Below, piece after piece: positions 1 through 8,619 of a stretch of 64,000 bases of DNA; position 1 is the first letter of the stretch; every line of letters starts with the position of its first letter. The stretch covers positions 3,472,001 through 3,536,000 of the forward strand of contig NZ_JAVIWS010000001.1 in assembly GCF_031323975.1 (NCBI RefSeq). Direction: 5' to 3'. The notes below the pieces were generated by a model. It made no database searches and had not been told where the DNA came from. It saw only the letters and a list, made by a program, of their open reading frames with translations. The translations under genes and the position numbers were made by a program. This stretch comes from Escherichia ruysiae. GTDB lineage: Bacteria; Pseudomonadota; Gammaproteobacteria; Enterobacterales; Enterobacteriaceae.

Positions 1-1
1 T

Positions 2-1405
2 AAAACCCTTTACACAACGCAATGCCGTACCTGTGGAAAAGAGGCAGAGTTGCTCTTTACTGTCTGGTCATACAAAGTCATTTGCAGCGAGTGTAGTAAG
101 GAGTTTGTGCTTTGGGACGAATGCCGTAGCTACGGTAACACTGTGCGCGAACATAAATTTTTGCGCGAGTTCCCGTGCCCTTATTGTCATCATCAGGTCA
201 AAAAATCGCGCCTTGCCCGAACGACGCCAGTGCCGGTTCTCGTGGGGTATAAATGCTGCGGTAAAGCTCAGTCCGAGGTGCCGCCTGTGGAGGCCGATCT
301 CAAGCTCATTGCCGCAATTGACGCAGGCAAATATCTTGCTGAGGGGTTCATCCCGGATTTCGATCTACCAGATGGAGTGAATCTGGCACAGCCCAAGCGT
401 CATGGCCTGACTAACATAAAGCATTTTTATACTGCCAGAAATCTGGCGGCGATGAGCCAGTTGTGGAAAGCGATTCATCGCGTTGAAGATACCAATATTG
501 CCGCATTTCTCGGCTTTGTTTTCACTTCGCTCTATCAGCGTGTGACCCGGCTTTCTGAGTACCGTTTTTGGGGCGGCAGCGGTAATACGGCAAATTTTAA
601 TGTCCCGTATATTTTCAATGAAGCGAATATCTTTTTGACCTTCGAACGCAAGGCCAGATCAATTATTGATCACCTTGAAACCACGGCTAAAGCCTACGTT
701 GGTCGTTGTCAGGTTAAAACGGGTTCTGCGACCGATCTTTCGTTTCTGCCGGATAATAGTGTTGATCTGATTTTCACCGATCCGCCGTTTGGAGCCAACA
801 TTAACTATAGCGAAATGAATATGTTGTGGGAGTCCTGGTTAATGTCCTATACGGATGCCACGGATGAAGCCATAGTTAATCGCGTACAAAAAAAGGATGC
901 CAACAGATATCAGGAATTAATGACGCAGAGTCTGGCTGAAAGTTATCGTGTGCTAAGACCAGGACACTGGATGGTGTTGGTATTTATGAACTCTTCGGAG
1001 GACATCTGGAATCGTCTGCGTAATGCAGTGCTGGATGCTGGTTTTACCATTGAAAGGATCGATATTTTCGACAAGCAGCATGGTACGTTTAAGCAATTTG
1101 TTAGCGATAACACCGCAGGTGCTGATCTCATGCTGCATTGTCGTAAAGTTGAAAATGGCAACAAGCAGGAAGTGTCAACGGCGGAGGCGAAAACCATTTC
1201 AGTTAAGGAATTCCTGAGCCAGCGAAATGGTACGATCCCCGTGCTTCCTTATCTGCACGTTAAACGTGAGGCTGATATTGATTATCGCACTCTCTACAGC
1301 GAATATCTGGCTGAAAGTCTTTTACTGCATGGGAAAATGTTGGACTTCGCGACCTTCAGGTCTCAGGCAATTGCTCTTTTGGAAGGTAATAAGGATCCGT
1401 TGTAA
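2..1405 (+). CDS. DNA methyltransferase, 3' part (partial at window edge)
   Basis: The frame is open from the first bases, so the N-terminus lies outside the window; 467 residues remain. The visible part begins with a zinc-ribbon-like stretch: CRTC (nt 23-34), CSEC (nt 83-94), then CPYC. Farther on is the methyltransferase catalytic motif IV, DPPFGANINYSE, with DPPF at nt 779-790. It is followed by the LAESYRVLRPGHWMVLVF strand typical of the SAM fold. Motif I (FxGxG) is not seen after motif IV, so it presumably lies upstream, as in alpha/gamma-type N6-adenine or N4-cytosine enzymes with an inserted zinc ribbon. I infer amino-methylation of DNA; the target site cannot be read. The stop overlaps the start of the next gene by one base (TAATG), which suggests translational coupling. 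K-12 has no such gene next to fhuA. It resembles methyltransferases found in phage-defence loci, but a plain restriction-modification role is equally possible. Confidence 0.8.
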   Translation, partial: KTLYTTQCRTCGKEAELLFTVWSYKVICSECSKEFVLWDECRSYGNTVREHKFLREFPCPYCHHQVKKSRLARTTPVPVLVGYKCCGKAQSEVPPVEADLKLIAAIDAGKYLAEGFIPDFDLPDGVNLAQPKRHGLTNIKHFYTARNLAAMSQLWKAIHRVEDTNIAAFLGFVFTSLYQRVTRLSEYRFWGGSGNTANFNVPYIFNEANIFLTFERKARSIIDHLETTAKAYVGRCQVKTGSATDLSFLPDNSVDLIFTDPPFGANINYSEMNMLWESWLMSYTDATDEAIVNRVQKKDANRYQELMTQSLAESYRVLRPGHWMVLVFMNSSEDIWNRLRNAVLDAGFTIERIDIFDKQHGTFKQFVSDNTAGADLMLHCRKVENGNKQEVSTAEAKTISVKEFLSQRNGTIPVLPYLHVKREADIDYRTLYSEYLAESLLLHGKMLDFATFRSQAIALLEGNKDPL

Positions 1406-2370
1406 TGGCATACTTACAAGCATTTACTGATACTGAAAAGGTATTTGCTAAACGGTGGTTGGCAACTCAGGTTGCCGCCATGATGGGCAGAAAGCTGGAG
1501 GAAGGTGACTGGAGTCGCGTTTACTGCCTGGCAAAAAATATTCCTGATGGTGGCTGGAGCAATTTACATATTGATGTCAATTATCAGGGATTGGGGCTGG
1601 AGATGAAACTCTTGCGCATAGCAGGCCTGCGTGACAGACCGATCAAGTCAGTCTGCGGCACTACGCTTATGCACCCGGCTGCAACGCGTTCGATCCGTAT
1701 TGATGATACCACTCGTGATGCTAACGACGTGATGCATGACGTCTTCCAGCAATACGCAGAGCTTATAGAACGTCGAACGCAAACGGTAAGAGATGCCGCA
1801 CCTCATAAGACCCCTGATATGCGTACAGGCTGGCTACTATGGGAGGATAGTCTGACGGAATTCCTCTATTTTGAAGAGCGGATGATCCCGCCAAATCCGG
1901 AGCAGTACACAGCGGTATGGAATGTTACTCCAGCTAAAGGGGCACGTAAGGCCAGCAAAAGTTTGTGGATATATGACCGGGATACAAAGCAGAAACGCTA
2001 TTCCGTGACGACCAGTGCGGGTATCAAGATCCAGCCATATTTTGACGTGCCGCTGCCGTCAGACGAGAACCTTTGTTATTTTCGCGTGCAGAGTGAACCG
2101 GTGAATGAAGAGATCGTCCGCATGTGGGTTTCTGCCTCCACCGCTCAGGCACTAAAAAGCCGTCTGGGTTCGCTCGACACTGCCACCATGAATGAAGCAA
2201 TTTTCCGTGCCATTGAACAGAGTGAGAACAACACTCAGGCGCCGGAAGTTGATGAAGGACTGGCGGTTTCTATAGATATCAGTAAACAAGCGCACGTTCA
2301 GCTTGCGGAAGCCTGGGAGACCGTGAGCGATGAGCATCGCGCGCAGCTTCTTCTGAAAGCGTTATCCTGA
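1405..2370 (+). CDS. Unknown partner protein of the methyltransferase, possible PD-(D/E)xK nuclease
   Basis: This 321-residue protein starts at the ATG inside the TAATG junction with the methyltransferase gene, so the two are almost certainly co-translated. I do not recognise the family. There is no signal peptide or membrane segment, so it is likely cytoplasmic. Residues 55-70 read HIDVNYQGLGLEMKLL. D57 followed by E66-x-K68 on a hydrophobic strand matches the spacing of a PD-(D/E)xK nuclease active site. Residues about 195-225 (SLWIYDRDTKQKRYSV, then the KIQPYFDVP stretch) look like a well-folded beta-rich core. The C-terminal quarter is acidic and helical. Its place beside a DNA methyltransferase suggests a restriction or defence effector. 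That is inference from one motif and the context; it could also be a specificity or regulatory subunit. Confidence 0.65.
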   Translation: MAYLQAFTDTEKVFAKRWLATQVAAMMGRKLEEGDWSRVYCLAKNIPDGGWSNLHIDVNYQGLGLEMKLLRIAGLRDRPIKSVCGTTLMHPAATRSIRIDDTTRDANDVMHDVFQQYAELIERRTQTVRDAAPHKTPDMRTGWLLWEDSLTEFLYFEERMIPPNPEQYTAVWNVTPAKGARKASKSLWIYDRDTKQKRYSVTTSAGIKIQPYFDVPLPSDENLCYFRVQSEPVNEEIVRMWVSASTAQALKSRLGSLDTATMNEAIFRAIEQSENNTQAPEVDEGLAVSIDISKQAHVQLAEAWETVSDEHRAQLLLKALS

Positions 2371-2400
2371 CGCGGCTTGTATAGACTGGGGAATAAATCA

Positions 2401-2435
2401 CTACGCCTTGTGGAATGAATGAACACAGGGCGTAG
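2401..2435. repeat. 12-bp inverted repeat (hairpin) after the accessory locus
   Basis: CTACGCCTTGTG (2401-2412) pairs with CACAGGGCGTAG (2424-2435) across an 11-base loop, with one G-T wobble. No T-run follows on the plus strand, so it is not a textbook terminator. It sits 30 bases after the last gene of the accessory locus and may protect the transcript end or mark the junction with the fhu region. Confidence 0.6.
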
Positions 2436-2532
2436 ATAAGTCAATATCAGTAACATCCCGCCTAAACAATTAACCCTTTCTTTTCATCTGATTGTTTATT
2501 GACCCTTCAGGGGCGCGCATATTGCGTACCGC

Positions 2533-2562
2533 TTGCGAACCCGTCAGCCTTTCGAATATTAT
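2533..2562 (+). promoter_or_regulatory. Probable fhuA promoter
   Basis: TTGCGA (2533-2538) and TATTAT (2557-2562) are separated by 18 bases, about 60 bases upstream of the fhuA start and just before the Fur box. The assignment rests on sequence only. Confidence 0.5.
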
Positions 2563-2570
2563 CTTATCTT

Positions 2571-2589
2571 TATAATAATCATTCTCGTT
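2571..2589 (+). promoter_or_regulatory. Fur box upstream of fhuA
   Basis: The stretch TATAATAATCATTCTCGTT matches the 19-bp Fur consensus (GATAATGATAATCATTATC) at most positions. It lies between the probable promoter and the fhuA start. Ferric uptake regulator binding here would repress the fhuACDB operon when iron is plentiful. Confidence 0.7.
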
Positions 2590-2624
2590 TACGTTATCAT
2601 TCACTTTACATCAGAGATATACCA

Positions 2625-4868
2625 ATGGCGCGTTACAAAACTGCTCAGCCAAAACACTCGCTGCGTAAAATCGCAGTTGTAGTAGCCACAGCGGTTAGCG
2701 GCATGTCTGTTTATGCACAGGCAGCGGTTGAACCGAAAGAAGACACTATCACCGTTACCGCTGCACCTGCGCCGCAAGAAAGCGCATGGGGGCCGGCTGC
2801 AACTATTGCGGCGCGACAGTCCGCTACCGGCACCAAAACAGATACGCCGATTCAAAAAGTGCCACAGTCTATTTCTGTTGTGACCGCCGAAGAGATGGCG
2901 CTGCATCAGCCTAAGTCAGTAAAAGAGGCGCTCAGCTACACGCCAGGTGTCTCTGTTGGTACGCGTGGCGCATCCAACACCTATGACCACCTGATCATTC
3001 GCGGTTTTGCGGCAGAAGGCCAAAGCCAGAATAACTATCTGAATGGCCTGAAGTTGCAGGGCAACTTCTATAACGATGCGGTCATTGACCCGTATATGCT
3101 GGAACGCGCTGAAATTATGCGTGGCCCGGTTTCCGTGCTTTACGGTAAAAGCAGTCCTGGCGGCCTGTTGAACATGGTCAGCAAGCGCCCGACTACCGAA
3201 CCGCTGAAAGAAGTTCAGTTTAAAGCCGGTACTGACAGCCTGTTCCAGACTGGTTTTGACTTTAGCGATGCGCTGGATGATGACGGCGTTTACTCTTATC
3301 GTCTGACCGGTCTTGCGCGTTCTGCCAATGCTCAGCAGAAAGGGTCAGAAGAGCAGCGTTATGCTATTGCACCGGCGTTCACCTGGCGTCCGGACGATAA
3401 AACCAATTTCACCTTCCTTTCTTACTTCCAGAACGAGCCGGAAACCGGTTATTACGGCTGGTTGCCGAAAGAGGGAACCGTTGAGCCGCTGCCGAATGGT
3501 AAGCGTCTGCCGACGGACTTTAACGAAGGGGCGAAGAACAACACCTATTCTCGTAATGAGAAGATGGTGGGCTACAGCTTCGACCACGAATTTAACGATA
3601 CCTTTACTGTGCGTCAGAACCTGCGCTTTGCGGAAAACAAAACCTCGCAAAACAGCGTTTATGGTTACGGTGTCTGCTCCGATCCGGCGAATGCTTACAG
3701 CCAACAATGTGCGGCATTAGCGCCAGCGGACAAAGGCCATTATCTGGCGCGTAAATATGTCGTTGATGATGAGAAGCTGCAAAACTTCTCTGTTGATACC
3801 CAGCTGCAGAGCAAATTTGCCACTGGCGATATTGACCACACCCTGCTGACGGGTGTTGATTTCATGCGTATGCGTAACGACATCAACGCCTGGTTTGGTT
3901 ACGACGACTCCGTACCGCTGCTCGATCTGTACAATCCGGTGAATACCGATTTCGATTTCAATGCGAAAGATCCGGCAAACTCCGGCCCTTACCGCATTCT
4001 GAATAAGCAGAAGCAAACGGGTATTTACGTTCAGGATCAGGCGCAGTGGGATAAAGTTCTGGTCACCCTGGGCGGTCGTTATGACTGGGCGGATCAAGAA
4101 TCTCTTAACCGCGTTGCCGGGACGACCGATAAACGTGATGACAAACAGTTTACCTGGCGTGGTGGTGTTAACTACCTGTTTGATAATGGCGTAACACCTT
4201 ACTTCAGTTATAGCGAATCGTTTGAACCTTCTTCCCAGGTCGGAAAGGATGGTAATATTTTCGCACCATCTAAAGGTAAGCAGTACGAAGTCGGCGTGAA
4301 ATATGTACCGGAAGATCGCCCAATTGTGGTGACAGGTGCACTGTATAATCTCACCAAAACCAATAACCTGATGGCGGACCCTGAGGGTTCCTTCTTCTCG
4401 GTTGAAGGTGGCGAGATCCGCGCACGTGGCGTAGAAATCGAAGCAAAAGCGGCATTGTCGGCGAGTGTTAACGTGGTGGGTTCTTATACCTACACCGATG
4501 CGGAATACACCACCGATACTACCTACAAAGGCAATACGCCTGCGCAGGTGCCAAAACACATGGCTTCTCTGTGGGCTGACTACACCTTCTTTGACGGCCC
4601 ACTTTCAGGTCTGACACTGGGCACCGGTGGTCGTTATACAGGCTCCAGCTATGGTGATCCGGCTAACTCCTTTAAAGTGGGAAGTTATACGGTCGTGGAT
4701 GCGTTAGTGCGTTATGATCTGGCGCGAGTCGGTATGGCTGGCTCCAACGTGGCGCTGCATGTTAACAACCTGTTCGATCGTGAATACGTCGCCAGCTGCT
4801 TTAACACTTATGGCTGCTTCTGGGGCGCAGAACGTCAGGTCGTTGCAACCGCAACCTTCCGTTTCTAA
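2625..4868 (+). CDS. fhuA: Ferrichrome outer-membrane receptor FhuA
   Basis: TonB-dependent transporter for ferric ferrichrome; also the receptor for phages T1, T5 and phi80 and for colicin M. At 747 residues it has the same length as K-12 FhuA. The start is the ATG preceded by an AGAGAT ribosome site; the open frame runs farther upstream, but only this start gives the signal peptide (residues 1-33, ending AQA). The TonB box DTITVTA follows at about residues 40-46, then the plug domain to about residue 190, then a 22-stranded barrel ending in the terminal F of TATFRF. The CSDPANAYSQQC and CFNTYGC cysteine pairs are present. A few substitutions relative to K-12 as I remember it (for example Y at position 4) look like ordinary strain variation. 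First gene of fhuACDB. Confidence 0.98.
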   Translation: MARYKTAQPKHSLRKIAVVVATAVSGMSVYAQAAVEPKEDTITVTAAPAPQESAWGPAATIAARQSATGTKTDTPIQKVPQSISVVTAEEMALHQPKSVKEALSYTPGVSVGTRGASNTYDHLIIRGFAAEGQSQNNYLNGLKLQGNFYNDAVIDPYMLERAEIMRGPVSVLYGKSSPGGLLNMVSKRPTTEPLKEVQFKAGTDSLFQTGFDFSDALDDDGVYSYRLTGLARSANAQQKGSEEQRYAIAPAFTWRPDDKTNFTFLSYFQNEPETGYYGWLPKEGTVEPLPNGKRLPTDFNEGAKNNTYSRNEKMVGYSFDHEFNDTFTVRQNLRFAENKTSQNSVYGYGVCSDPANAYSQQCAALAPADKGHYLARKYVVDDEKLQNFSVDTQLQSKFATGDIDHTLLTGVDFMRMRNDINAWFGYDDSVPLLDLYNPVNTDFDFNAKDPANSGPYRILNKQKQTGIYVQDQAQWDKVLVTLGGRYDWADQESLNRVAGTTDKRDDKQFTWRGGVNYLFDNGVTPYFSYSESFEPSSQVGKDGNIFAPSKGKQYEVGVKYVPEDRPIVVTGALYNLTKTNNLMADPEGSFFSVEGGEIRARGVEIEAKAALSASVNVVGSYTYTDAEYTTDTTYKGNTPAQVPKHMASLWADYTFFDGPLSGLTLGTGGRYTGSSYGDPANSFKVGSYTVVDALVRYDLARVGMAGSNVALHVNNLFDREYVASCFNTYGCFWGAERQVVATATFRF

Positions 4869-4879
4869 TTTCTCTTTTG

Positions 4880-4899
4880 GGGCACGGATTTCCGTGCCC
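4880..4899 (+). terminator. Intercistronic hairpin between fhuA and fhuC
   Basis: GGGCACGGA (4880-4888) pairs with TCCGTGCCC (4891-4899), with only a short GTTT after it. It probably acts as a partial terminator or RNA stabiliser that lets the receptor be made in excess over the inner-membrane transporter. Confidence 0.6.
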
Positions 4900-4918
4900 G
4901 TTTCACAAGTTGGCTGTT

Positions 4919-5716
4919 ATGCAGGAATACACGAATCATTCCGATACCACTTTTGCACTGCGTAATATCTCCTTTCGTGTGCCTGGGCGCACGCTTTTGC
5001 ATCCGCTGTCGTTAACCTTTCCTGCCGGGAAAGTGACCGGTCTGATTGGTCACAACGGTTCCGGTAAATCCACGTTACTGAAAATGCTCGGTCGTCATCA
5101 GCCGCCGTCGGAAGGTGAAATTCTTCTTGATGCCCAGCCGCTGGAAAGCTGGAGCAGCAAAGCGTTCGCCCGCAAAGTGGCTTATTTGCCGCAGCAGCTT
5201 CCTCCGGCAGAAGGGATGACGGTGCGTGAACTGGTGGCGATTGGTCGTTACCCGTGGCATGGCGCGCTGGGGCGCTTTGGCGCGGTAGATCGCGAAAAGG
5301 TCGAGGAAGCTATCTCGCTGGTTGGCTTAAAACCGCTGGCGCAGCGGCTGGTCGATAGTCTCTCTGGCGGCGAGCGTCAGCGGGCATGGATCGCCATGCT
5401 GGTGGCGCAGGATAGCCGCTGTCTGTTGCTGGACGAACCGACCTCGGCGCTGGATATCGCCCACCAGGTTGATGTGCTGGCGCTGGTGCATCGTTTAAGT
5501 CAGGAGCGTGGCCTGACGGTCATTGCCGTGCTGCACGATATCAATATGGCTGCGCGTTACTGTGATTATCTGGTCGCCCTGCGCGGCGGTGAAATGATTG
5601 CTCAGGGAACGCCTGCGGAAATTATGCGCGGCGAAACCCTCGAAATGATTTATGGCATCCCGATGGGTATTTTGCCGCATCCGGCGGGTGCTGCACCTGT
5701 GAGTTTTGTTTATTGA
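4919..5716 (+). CDS. fhuC: Ferrichrome ABC transporter ATP-binding protein FhuC
   Basis: ATPase that powers import of ferric hydroxamates through FhuB. The 265-residue form starting MQEYTNHS equals the K-12 protein; a longer open frame from 4877 would run through the intercistronic hairpin and is not used. The Walker A motif GHNGSGKST is at residues 44-52, the ABC signature LSGGERQ at 148-154, Walker B LLLDEPTS at 169-176 with catalytic E173, and the switch histidine H206 in VLHDIN. The stop overlaps the fhuD start by one base (TGATG), so the two are translationally coupled. Confidence 0.97.
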   Translation: MQEYTNHSDTTFALRNISFRVPGRTLLHPLSLTFPAGKVTGLIGHNGSGKSTLLKMLGRHQPPSEGEILLDAQPLESWSSKAFARKVAYLPQQLPPAEGMTVRELVAIGRYPWHGALGRFGAVDREKVEEAISLVGLKPLAQRLVDSLSGGERQRAWIAMLVAQDSRCLLLDEPTSALDIAHQVDVLALVHRLSQERGLTVIAVLHDINMAARYCDYLVALRGGEMIAQGTPAEIMRGETLEMIYGIPMGILPHPAGAAPVSFVY

Positions 5717-6606
5717 TGAGCGGCTTACCTCTTATTTCGCGCCGTCGACTGTTAACGGCGATGGCGCTTTCTCCGTTGTTATGGCAGATGAATACCGCCC
5801 ACGCGGCGGCTATTGATCCCAATCGTATTGTGGCGCTGGAGTGGTTGCCGGTGGAATTACTGCTGGCGCTCGGCATCGTGCCTTACGGCGTGGCGGACAC
5901 CATCAACTATCGCTTGTGGGTCAGCGAACCACCATTGCCGGACTCAGTGATTGACGTTGGTTTGCGCACAGAACCTAACCTCGAACTGCTGACCGAAATG
6001 AAACCATCGTTTATGGTCTGGTCGGCGGGATATGGCCCTTCACCTGAAATGCTGGCACGTATTGCGCCGGGACGCGGATTTAACTTCAGCGACGGCAAAC
6101 AGCCATTGGCGATGGCGCGTAAATCGCTGACGGAAATGGCAGATTTACTTAACCTGCAAAGCGCAGCGGAAATGCATTTAGCGCAATATGAAGACTTTAT
6201 CCGCAGCATGAAACCCCGCTTTGTAAAGCGAGGATCGCGTCCGTTACTGCTGACGACGCTTATCGATTCGCGCCATATGTTGGTCTTCGGTCCAAACAGC
6301 TTATTCCAGGAAATTCTTGATGAGTACGGCATCCCAAATGCCTGGCAAGGGGAAACCAACTTTTGGGGCAGTACCGCCGTCAGTATCGATCGTCTGGCAG
6401 CCTATAAAGACGTTGATGTGCTCTGTTTTGATCACGACAACAGCAAAGACATGGACGCGTTAATGGCGACGCCGCTGTGGCAGGCAATGCCGTTTGTCCG
6501 TGCCGGACGCTTTCAGCGCGTACCCGCCGTCTGGTTCTATGGTGCGACGCTCTCGGCAATGCATTTTGTGCGTATTCTGGATAACGCCATCGGAGGTCAA
6601 GCGTGA
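5716..6606 (+). CDS. fhuD: Ferric hydroxamate periplasmic binding protein FhuD
   Basis: Periplasmic carrier that takes ferrichrome, coprogen or aerobactin from the outer-membrane receptors to FhuBC. It has 296 residues, the family length in E. coli. The N-terminus carries a twin-arginine-type signal (SRRRLL at residues 8-13, then a hydrophobic stretch ending HAA), consistent with Tat export. The rest has the two-lobed class III binding-protein pattern. The ATG in the TGATG overlap with fhuC is the natural start. The 3' end overlaps fhuB by four bases. Confidence 0.97.
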   Translation: MSGLPLISRRRLLTAMALSPLLWQMNTAHAAAIDPNRIVALEWLPVELLLALGIVPYGVADTINYRLWVSEPPLPDSVIDVGLRTEPNLELLTEMKPSFMVWSAGYGPSPEMLARIAPGRGFNFSDGKQPLAMARKSLTEMADLLNLQSAAEMHLAQYEDFIRSMKPRFVKRGSRPLLLTTLIDSRHMLVFGPNSLFQEILDEYGIPNAWQGETNFWGSTAVSIDRLAAYKDVDVLCFDHDNSKDMDALMATPLWQAMPFVRAGRFQRVPAVWFYGATLSAMHFVRILDNAIGGQA

Positions 6607-8585
6607 GTAAACGAATTGCGCTTTTCCCGGCGTTATTACTGGCGCTGCTGGTGATTGCCGCTGCGGCGTTGACCTGGATGAACTTCTCGCAGGCGCTGCC
6701 GCGTAGCCAGTGGGCGCAGGCTGCCTGGTCGCCGGATATTGACGTCATTGAGCAGATGATTTTTCACTACAGCTTGCTGCCGCGTCTGGCGATTTCACTG
6801 CTGGTTGGCGCAGGTCTGGGGCTGGTAGGCGTGCTGTTTCAGCAAGTGCTGCGTAACCCGCTGGCGGAACCGACCACGCTGGGCGTCGCAACGGGCGCAC
6901 AACTGGGGATTACCGTCACTACGCTCTGGGCGATCCCCGGCGCGATGGCGAGCCAGTTTGCCGCGTTGGCAGGGGCTTGTGTTGTTGGCTTAATTGTCTT
7001 TGGCGTCGCGTGGGGGAAACGGCTTTCGCCGGTAACGCTGATCCTCGCGGGTCTGGTGGTGAGCCTTTATTGTGGGGCAATCAATCAGTTACTGGTTATC
7101 TTCCATCACGACCAGCTGCAAAGCATGTTCCTGTGGAGCACAGGAACGCTGACGCAAACCGACTGGGGCGGCGTTGAGCGTTTATGGCCGCAGCTGCTGG
7201 GTGGCGTGATGCTGACGTTACTGCTACTTCGTCCGTTAACCCTGATGGGGCTTGATGATGGCGTGGCGCGCAATCTCGGGCTGGCCTTGTCGCTGGCGCG
7301 TCTGGCGGCGCTGTCGCTGGCGATTGTCATCAGTGCTCTGCTGGTGAATGCGGTAGGGATTATCGGCTTTATCGGGTTGTTCGCACCACTGCTGGCGAAA
7401 ATGCTGGGGGCGCGGCGTTTGCTGCCACGGTTGATGCTGGCGTCGCTGATTGGTGCGCTGATCCTCTGGCTTTCCGATCAAATCATCCTCTGGCTGACTC
7501 GCGTGTGGATGGAGGTTTCCACCGGTTCGGTCACTGCGCTCATCGGTGCGCCGCTGCTGTTGTGGCTGCTGCCGCGTTTACGCAGCATTAGCGCGCCAGA
7601 TATGAAGGTGAACGATCGTGTCGCGACTGAACGCCAACATGTGCTGGCGTTTGCCCTCGCTGGCGGCGTGCTGCTGTTGATTGCTGTGGTTGTGGCGTTG
7701 TCGTTTGGTCGTGATGCGCACGGCTGGACGTGGGCGAGCGGGGCGCTGCTTGATGATTTAATGCCCTGGCGCTGGCCACGAATTATGGCAGCACTGTTTG
7801 CGGGCGTCATGCTGGCGGTGGCGGGCTGCATTATTCAGCGGTTGACCGGAAACCCGATGGCAAGCCCGGAAGTGCTGGGGATTAGCTCCGGTGCGGCGTT
7901 TGGCGTAGTGTTGATGCTGTTTCTGGTGCCGGGCAATGCCTTTGGCTGGCTGTTGCCTGCGGGAAGTCTTGGCGCGGCGGTGACCTTGTTAATCATTATG
8001 ATCGCCGCCGGTCGAGGTGGATTTTCCCCACACCGGATGCTGCTTGCGGGGATGGCGTTAAGCACCGCGTTCACCATGCTTTTGATGATGTTGCAGGCGA
8101 GTGGTGACCCGCGAATGGCGCAAGTGCTGACCTGGATTTCCGGTTCGACCTACAACGCGACCGATGCACAGGTCTGGCGCACAGGAATTGTGATGGTGAT
8201 TTTGCTGGCGATTACCCCGCTGTGCCGCCGCTGGCTGACCATTTTGCCGCTGGGTGGCGATACCGCACGAGCTGTGGGAATGGCGCTGACGCCGACGCGA
8301 ATTGCGTTGCTGCTGTTAGCGGCTTGCCTGACAGCGACCGCGACGATGACTATTGGACCGTTGAGTTTTGTTGGTCTGATGGCACCGCATATTGCGCGGA
8401 TGATGGGCTTTCGACGAACGATGCCGCATATTGTGATTTCGGCGCTGGTGGGAGGTTTGCTGCTGGTATTCGCTGACTGGTGTGGGCGGATGGTGCTGTT
8501 TCCGTTCCAGATCCCAGCGGGGTTGCTATCGACGTTTATTGGCGCGCCGTACTTTATCTATTTGTTGAGAAAGCAGAGCCGTTAA
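6603..8585 (+). CDS. fhuB: Ferric hydroxamate ABC transporter permease FhuB
   Basis: Inner-membrane channel for ferric hydroxamates. The 660-residue protein is a fusion of two homologous BtuC-like permease halves, so one chain does the work of a dimer. Both halves show the repeat pattern RNPLAEPTTLGV (first half) and GNPMASPEVLGIS (second half), and each has the loop that contacts FhuC. Many hydrophobic segments run throughout. The start is GTG, overlapping the fhuD stop in GTGA. Last gene of the operon; a strong hairpin follows. Confidence 0.97.
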   Translation: MSKRIALFPALLLALLVIAAAALTWMNFSQALPRSQWAQAAWSPDIDVIEQMIFHYSLLPRLAISLLVGAGLGLVGVLFQQVLRNPLAEPTTLGVATGAQLGITVTTLWAIPGAMASQFAALAGACVVGLIVFGVAWGKRLSPVTLILAGLVVSLYCGAINQLLVIFHHDQLQSMFLWSTGTLTQTDWGGVERLWPQLLGGVMLTLLLLRPLTLMGLDDGVARNLGLALSLARLAALSLAIVISALLVNAVGIIGFIGLFAPLLAKMLGARRLLPRLMLASLIGALILWLSDQIILWLTRVWMEVSTGSVTALIGAPLLLWLLPRLRSISAPDMKVNDRVATERQHVLAFALAGGVLLLIAVVVALSFGRDAHGWTWASGALLDDLMPWRWPRIMAALFAGVMLAVAGCIIQRLTGNPMASPEVLGISSGAAFGVVLMLFLVPGNAFGWLLPAGSLGAAVTLLIIMIAAGRGGFSPHRMLLAGMALSTAFTMLLMMLQASGDPRMAQVLTWISGSTYNATDAQVWRTGIVMVILLAITPLCRRWLTILPLGGDTARAVGMALTPTRIALLLLAACLTATATMTIGPLSFVGLMAPHIARMMGFRRTMPHIVISALVGGLLLVFADWCGRMVLFPFQIPAGLLSTFIGAPYFIYLLRKQSR

Positions 8586-8591
8586 TTGAAT

Positions 8592-8612
8592 GCCTCGCCC
8601 GGTGGGCGAGGC
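8592..8612. terminator. Convergent terminator between fhuB and hemL
   Basis: GCCTCGCCC (8592-8600) and GGGCGAGGC (8604-8612) form a 9-bp stem with a 3-base loop between two converging genes, so it can serve both strands. The T-tract is poor on either side. Confidence 0.75.
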
Positions 8613-8619
8613 AAAATCA

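Noticed and set aside
33..380. 115-residue reading frame at the left edge
   Set aside because: It lies in another frame over the methyltransferase zinc-ribbon segment and has no coding-like composition.
2499..2624. N-terminal extension of FhuA
   Set aside because: It would run through the probable promoter and Fur box and would bury the signal peptide inside the protein.
3717..4559. 280-residue minus-strand frame inside fhuA
   Set aside because: It is an antisense shadow caused by codon bias of the barrel gene; there is no family resemblance.
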